Shown: piece by piece, positions 60,900-64,000 of the stretch
How the letters are laid out: every line of letters begins with the position of its first letter
Position numbering within the stretch: the stretch's first letter is position 1
From: Pelagibius sp964472095
Lineage (GTDB): Bacteria; Pseudomonadota; Alphaproteobacteria; Kiloniellales; Kiloniellaceae
Assembly: GCA_964472095.1 (NCBI GenBank)
Contig: CAYYIV010000010.1
Location: 75,502-139,501, forward strand
DNA: 64,000 bases
Reading direction: 5' to 3'
Program-made: the position numbers and the translations under genes
Notes under the pieces: model-generated
Database searches by the model: none
What the model saw: only the letters and a program-made list of their open reading frames with translations
What the model was told of the DNA's origin: nothing

Positions 60900-61085
60900 T
60901 CATCCTCCATGGGTCTGGTTGGGGCAAGCGGGCTTGCTCGCTTGGTATTTGGCGATTTCTGCGTCGGTGCTAGGCTGCGCTCTGCGGCGTCGCGGCAACG
61001 ACCGGGCGACCAGGGCGAGCAGCGTGGCGGCGGGATTGGGGCCGAGCTCCTGCAGGGCTGCGGCGGTCATGCATCCGGGGCACAT
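60900..61085 (-). CDS. CPGC-containing micro-protein coupled to DUF899 gene
   Basis: A 61-residue protein beginning MCPGCMTAAALQELGPNPAA. It has an excellent ribosome site (AAGGAGAAG, six bases before ATG) and the CxxC at its N-terminus, followed by a short hydrophobic helix and a basic run. Similar MCPGC peptides accompany DUF899-like genes in my recollection. The tail (after about residue 33) is less convincing. Function unknown; the CxxC suggests metal or redox chemistry together with the DUF899 partner. Confidence 0.65.
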   Translation of the reverse strand: MCPGCMTAAALQELGPNPAATLLALVARSLPRRRRAQPSTDAEIAKYQASKPACPNQTHGG

Positions 61086-61244
61086 GGTTCTTCTCCTTTC
61101 ATGCCCTAGTCGTGCGGGACCGGCCGGTTTCGACGGTGTCGGGCGAAAAACGGCAAGATTTTTTTGGAGGGAGGGTTGTCGATTCCGGGAGGTGTCGGAC
61201 GACCATCTCAGGAGAACTGGCGTCGGGATCACAAGGACCGCTCG

Positions 61245-61595
61245 ATGAGATATCTGTGCCTGGTCTACTATGACGAGAAGAAGCTCGACGCCCTGTCGAA
61301 GGAGGCCTTCGACACGCTGGTGCGCGACAGCCTGGCCTATGACGACGAACTGCGTCGCGGCGGCCACTACGTCGAGTCTGCGGCGCTGCAAGGCGCGCGC
61401 GCTGCCACCACGCTGCGCTGGCGGGACGGCAAGGTCACCGCCACCGACGGACCCTTCGCTGAGACCAAGGAGCAACTCGGCGGTTTTATCCTCATCGAGG
61501 CGGCGGACCAGCAGGAGGCCCTCCGGCTGGCTTCCAAGATCCCGCCCGGCTGCCTCGGCAGCATCGAGGTGCGGCCGGTCATGGACCTGGAATAG
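61245..61595 (+). CDS. YciI/DGPF-domain protein, copy 1
   Basis: A 116-residue YCII-related protein with the signature TDGPFAETKEQLGGF and N-terminal MRYLCLVYYDEKKLDAL. The family forms small dimeric barrels with unclear catalytic function. ATG with AAGGA seven bases upstream. DGPF proteins are regularly encoded beside ECF42-type sigma factors, as here. Confidence 0.9.
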   Translation: MRYLCLVYYDEKKLDALSKEAFDTLVRDSLAYDDELRRGGHYVESAALQGARAATTLRWRDGKVTATDGPFAETKEQLGGFILIEAADQQEALRLASKIPPGCLGSIEVRPVMDLE

Positions 61596-61611
61596 CTGGG
61601 AGGATCGCCAC

Positions 61612-61974
61612 TTGAAATACCTCTGCCTAGTCTACAACGAAGAAAGACAGCTGAGCGCCCTGTCAGTAGATGACTATCGCGGCCTAGCGAACGAGCAGCT
61701 CGCGCTCGACGAAGAGCTTCAGGACAGCGGCCATGTCATCGCCTCTGAAGCGCTGGAGCCGGTCCGCGCGGCCGCCACGGTGCGCGTGCGTGACGGGCGG
61801 CTTGCCGTAACCGACGGGCCCTTCGCCGAGACCAAGGAGCAGCTGGGCGGCTTCTTTCTCCTCGAAGCGCGCGACCTGAACGAGGCCATCCAAATCGCCG
61901 GCCGCATCCCCGCGGCCCGCCTCGGCAGCGTCGAGGTGCGGCCGATCAGCGAGGGCGGCTGTCGCCAGCCGTGA
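61612..61974 (+). CDS. YciI/DGPF-domain protein, copy 2
   Basis: A 120-residue paralogue of the preceding protein (KYLCLVYNEERQLSALS, TDGPFAETKEQLGGFF). It begins with TTG preceded by GGGAGG at eight bases. The two share the DGPF core almost unchanged but differ elsewhere, so the pair is an old tandem duplication rather than a recent one. Confidence 0.88.
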   Translation: MKYLCLVYNEERQLSALSVDDYRGLANEQLALDEELQDSGHVIASEALEPVRAAATVRVRDGRLAVTDGPFAETKEQLGGFFLLEARDLNEAIQIAGRIPAARLGSVEVRPISEGGCRQP

Positions 61975-61987
61975 GGCGCTGCGGACG

Positions 61988-63256
61988 ATGAGCGAGGACA
62001 GCGCCAGCAGCGGCCGCGCCGCGGTCGAAGCGACATACCGCGCCGAATCGCGCCGCGTGCTGGCCACGCTGATCCGCCTGCTGGGCGACTTTGATCTCGC
62101 CGAGGAGGCGCTGCACGAGGCCTTCGCGGCAGCGGCGGCGCGCTGGCCGGCAGAGGGCCTGCCCGCCAATCCGCGCGCCTGGCTCGTGTCCGCCGGACGT
62201 TTCAAGGTGATCGACCGCCTGCGCCGGCGTACCCGCTTCGACGCCGCCCGGGGCGAGATGGCCGAGCGCCTCTACGCCGAGGCCGGCGGCGCCAAGACGG
62301 CCGAGGAGATGCTCGACGACACGGAGGACATCGAGGACGACCGCCTGCGCCTCATCTTCACCTGCTGCCATCCGGTGCTCTCCCCGGATGCGCAGATCGC
62401 GCTCACGCTGCGTGAGGTCTGCGGGCTCACGACCGAGGAGATCGCCCGCGCCTTTCTGGTGACGGCTCCCACCCTGGCGCAGCGCATCGTGCGGGCGAAA
62501 GCCAAGATTCGCGACGACCGCATTCCCTACGAGGTGCCGTCGCGCGACAAGCTGCCCGAGCGCTTGGACAGCGTCCTGCAGGTCGTCTATCTGGTATTCA
62601 ACGAGGGCTATTCTGCCTCGTCCGGCGACACGGTGACGCGGCAGGATCTCTCAAGGGAGGCGATCCGGCTGGGGCGGCTGGTGGCCGAGCTGCTGCCCGA
62701 TACCGAGACGCTCGGTCTTCTTGCGCTCATGCTGCTGCAGGAATCGCGTCGCGCCGCGCGCAGCTCGGCGGACGGCGAGTTGATCCTGCTGGACGAGCAG
62801 GATCGCTCGCTGTGGGACCACGCGCTCATTGCCGAGGGCCTCGCCCTGGTCGAACGGGCCATGGCGGCGCGGCGCCTCGGTTCCTACCTGCTGCAGGCGG
62901 CGATCGCGGCGGTGCACGCGCGGTCGTCGCGGCCGGCGGCGACCGACTGGGCGCAGATCGTGTCGCTCTACGATGCCCTGCTGCGTGTCATGCCGACGCC
63001 GGTGGTGGAGCTGAATCGCGCTGCGGCGGTGGCGATGCGCGACGGGCCCGCGGCGGGCCTCGCCCTCGTGGAAGCCATCCTCGCCCGCGGCCATCTGCGC
63101 GACTATCACCTGCTGCACGCGGCCCGCGCCGACCTCTGCCGGCGCTTCGGCCGCGCCGCGGAGGCGCGCGCCGCTTATGAGCGGGCCCTCGCGCTGACCG
63201 GGCAGGGACCGGAGCGGCGCTTTCTCGAAAGGCGCCTGCGGAGCCTGTCGGAATGA
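61988..63256 (+). CDS. ECF-type RNA polymerase sigma factor (ECF42 group)
   Basis: A 422-residue sigma factor, long for the ECF class. Sigma-2 lies near residues 10-80 (LGDFDLAEEALHEAFAAAAA) and sigma-4 near 125-180 (LRLIFTCCHPVLSPDAQIAL, then GLTTEEIARAFLV). A C-terminal extension of about 230 residues with TPR-like helices follows (VVYLVFNEGYSASSGD). This structure and the two DGPF genes just upstream are typical of ECF42. No anti-sigma gene is adjacent, as usual for this group. Confidence 0.92.
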   Translation: MSEDSASSGRAAVEATYRAESRRVLATLIRLLGDFDLAEEALHEAFAAAAARWPAEGLPANPRAWLVSAGRFKVIDRLRRRTRFDAARGEMAERLYAEAGGAKTAEEMLDDTEDIEDDRLRLIFTCCHPVLSPDAQIALTLREVCGLTTEEIARAFLVTAPTLAQRIVRAKAKIRDDRIPYEVPSRDKLPERLDSVLQVVYLVFNEGYSASSGDTVTRQDLSREAIRLGRLVAELLPDTETLGLLALMLLQESRRAARSSADGELILLDEQDRSLWDHALIAEGLALVERAMAARRLGSYLLQAAIAAVHARSSRPAATDWAQIVSLYDALLRVMPTPVVELNRAAAVAMRDGPAAGLALVEAILARGHLRDYHLLHAARADLCRRFGRAAEARAAYERALALTGQGPERRFLERRLRSLSE

Positions 63257-63325
63257 AGCCACCTCTGTTGGTTCCACAAAAGCGCATACCGACCGTTGAC
63301 TAATGTGGGTTCTTCGGCAGAGTTT

Positions 63326-63350
63326 GGGGACCGCTTCTTTCGGGGGTCCC
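63326..63350 (+). other. hairpin just before the last gene
   Basis: GGGACC (63327-63332) and GGTCCC (63345-63350) form a 6-bp stem five bases before the GTG of the final gene, covering where the ribosome would bind. It may limit translation. No T run follows. Confidence 0.3.
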
Positions 63351-63354
63351 GGTC

Positions 63355-64000
63355 GTGTCGAACAGGTTGCAGTGCAGGTATCTCATCATCGGGGGCGGCA
63401 TCATCGGCTGCTCCATCGCGTACCACCTCGCCAAGGCGGGTGAAAAAGACATCGTCCTGCTGGAGAAGGCAGCCCTGACGGAGGGGGCGACCTGGCACGC
63501 CGCCGGTCTCGTCGGTCAGCTGCGCTCCTCGCGTAACACCACCCGCATGCTGCAGCGCTCGGTCGAACTCTACGACCGCCTGGAGGCGGAGACCGGCCAG
63601 GCGATCGACTGGAAGAAAGTCGGCAGCCTGCGCCTGGCCTGCTCGCCCGACCGCATGCTGGAGGTCAGGCGCCTCGCCACCATGGCGCGTAGCTTCGGCC
63701 TGGAGATGCAGGTCATCGGCCCGCAGGAGGCCTATGACCTCTTCCCGCTGATTGATCCCAAGGGCGTGCTCGGCGCCGCTTTCATCCCCAGCGACGGGCA
63801 GGTCGACCCGGCGAGCCTCTGCCAAGCCATCGCCGCCGGCGCACGGCGGCAGGGCGTGAAGATCGTGCAGGGCAAGCTGGTGCTCGATGCGACGGTGGCC
63901 GACGGCCGTATCACCGAGGTGCTCACCGACGACGGCGTCTACCAGGCCGAGACCGTGGTGCTGGCCGCCGGCATGTGGAGCCGCGAGCTGGGCCGCAAGC
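63355..64000 (+). CDS. FAD-dependent amine dehydrogenase (dimethylglycine/sarcosine dehydrogenase-like), 3' end outside window
   Basis: The frame stays open from the GTG at 63355 to the window end (215 codons visible). The N-terminus has the dinucleotide-binding motif YLIIGGGIIGCSIAYHLAKA and ends its first strand pair with IVLLEK. TWHAAGLVGQLRSS is the segment that holds the flavin-linked His in dimethylglycine/sarcosine dehydrogenases; later VLAAGMWSRELG completes the FAD domain. Such proteins usually carry a C-terminal GcvT-like folate domain, not visible here. The exact start is uncertain because no strong ribosome site is seen. Confidence 0.87.
   Translation, partial: MSNRLQCRYLIIGGGIIGCSIAYHLAKAGEKDIVLLEKAALTEGATWHAAGLVGQLRSSRNTTRMLQRSVELYDRLEAETGQAIDWKKVGSLRLACSPDRMLEVRRLATMARSFGLEMQVIGPQEAYDLFPLIDPKGVLGAAFIPSDGQVDPASLCQAIAAGARRQGVKIVQGKLVLDATVADGRITEVLTDDGVYQAETVVLAAGMWSRELGRK

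Overview
This 64 kb window is a high-GC, densely packed bacterial chromosome segment. Gene content (nirBD-nasA-cysG, a complete urease set, SmoEFGK-type polyol uptake, a soxSR/soxVWXYZABCD cluster), many ATGA/TGATG/GTGA stop-start overlaps, and dispersed palindromic repeats of the kind common in Alphaproteobacteria all point to an alphaproteobacterium. A Rhodospirillales-like host is my guess; the sequence alone does not settle the order. I saw no tRNA, rRNA, CRISPR array, phage or transposase gene.

Layout. (1) 1-10339: nitrate assimilation, with the nitrate ABC transporter (end of NrtA, NrtB, a fused double ATPase), NADH nitrite reductase NirBD, assimilatory nitrate reductase NasA and siroheme synthase CysG. 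(2) 10590-15025: an orphan LuxR-type regulator, a large unknown secreted protein, a DUF983 protein and a class II aldolase. (3) 15030-21944: a LysR regulator divergent from an agmatinase-family ureohydrolase, followed by a polyamine-type ABC transporter and a C-N hydrolase, probably a guanidino-compound or polyamine module. (4) 22046-31194: SorC regulator, polyol ABC transporter, two SDR dehydrogenases, a HAD phosphatase and an FGGY kinase for sugar-alcohol catabolism. (5) 31195-36143: a guanidine module. A sigma-54 promoter reads directly into a guanidine-I (ykkC) riboswitch, followed by an ABC transporter, a guanidine-hydrolase-type ureohydrolase (GdmH) and a small histidine-rich protein of unknown family. 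(6) 36455-47633: urea transporter UrtABCDE and urease UreDABCEFG. (7) 47630-58788: sulfur oxidation (SoxSRT leftward, SoxVWXYZABCD plus a DsrE-like protein rightward). (8) 58814-64000: epoxide hydrolase, a CPGC micro-protein with a DUF899 protein, two DGPF/YciI proteins with an ECF42-type sigma factor, and the start of an FAD-dependent amine dehydrogenase.

How the parts fit. Regions 1, 3, 5 and 6 all obtain nitrogen: nitrate to ammonium, guanidino compounds or polyamines to urea, guanidine to urea plus ammonia, and urea to ammonia. The most interesting system is the adjacent guanidine and urea loci. Guanidine sensed by the riboswitch would induce import and hydrolysis, and the urea released would be finished by the urease encoded next door. 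The promoter class suggests nitrogen-status control as well. The gdmH operon lacks the HypA/HypB-like nickel chaperones known for cyanobacterial guanidine hydrolase and carries a His-rich protein in their place. Several small structured repeats, including a 264-bp MITE-like element inside the ure operon, have inserted between co-transcribed genes.
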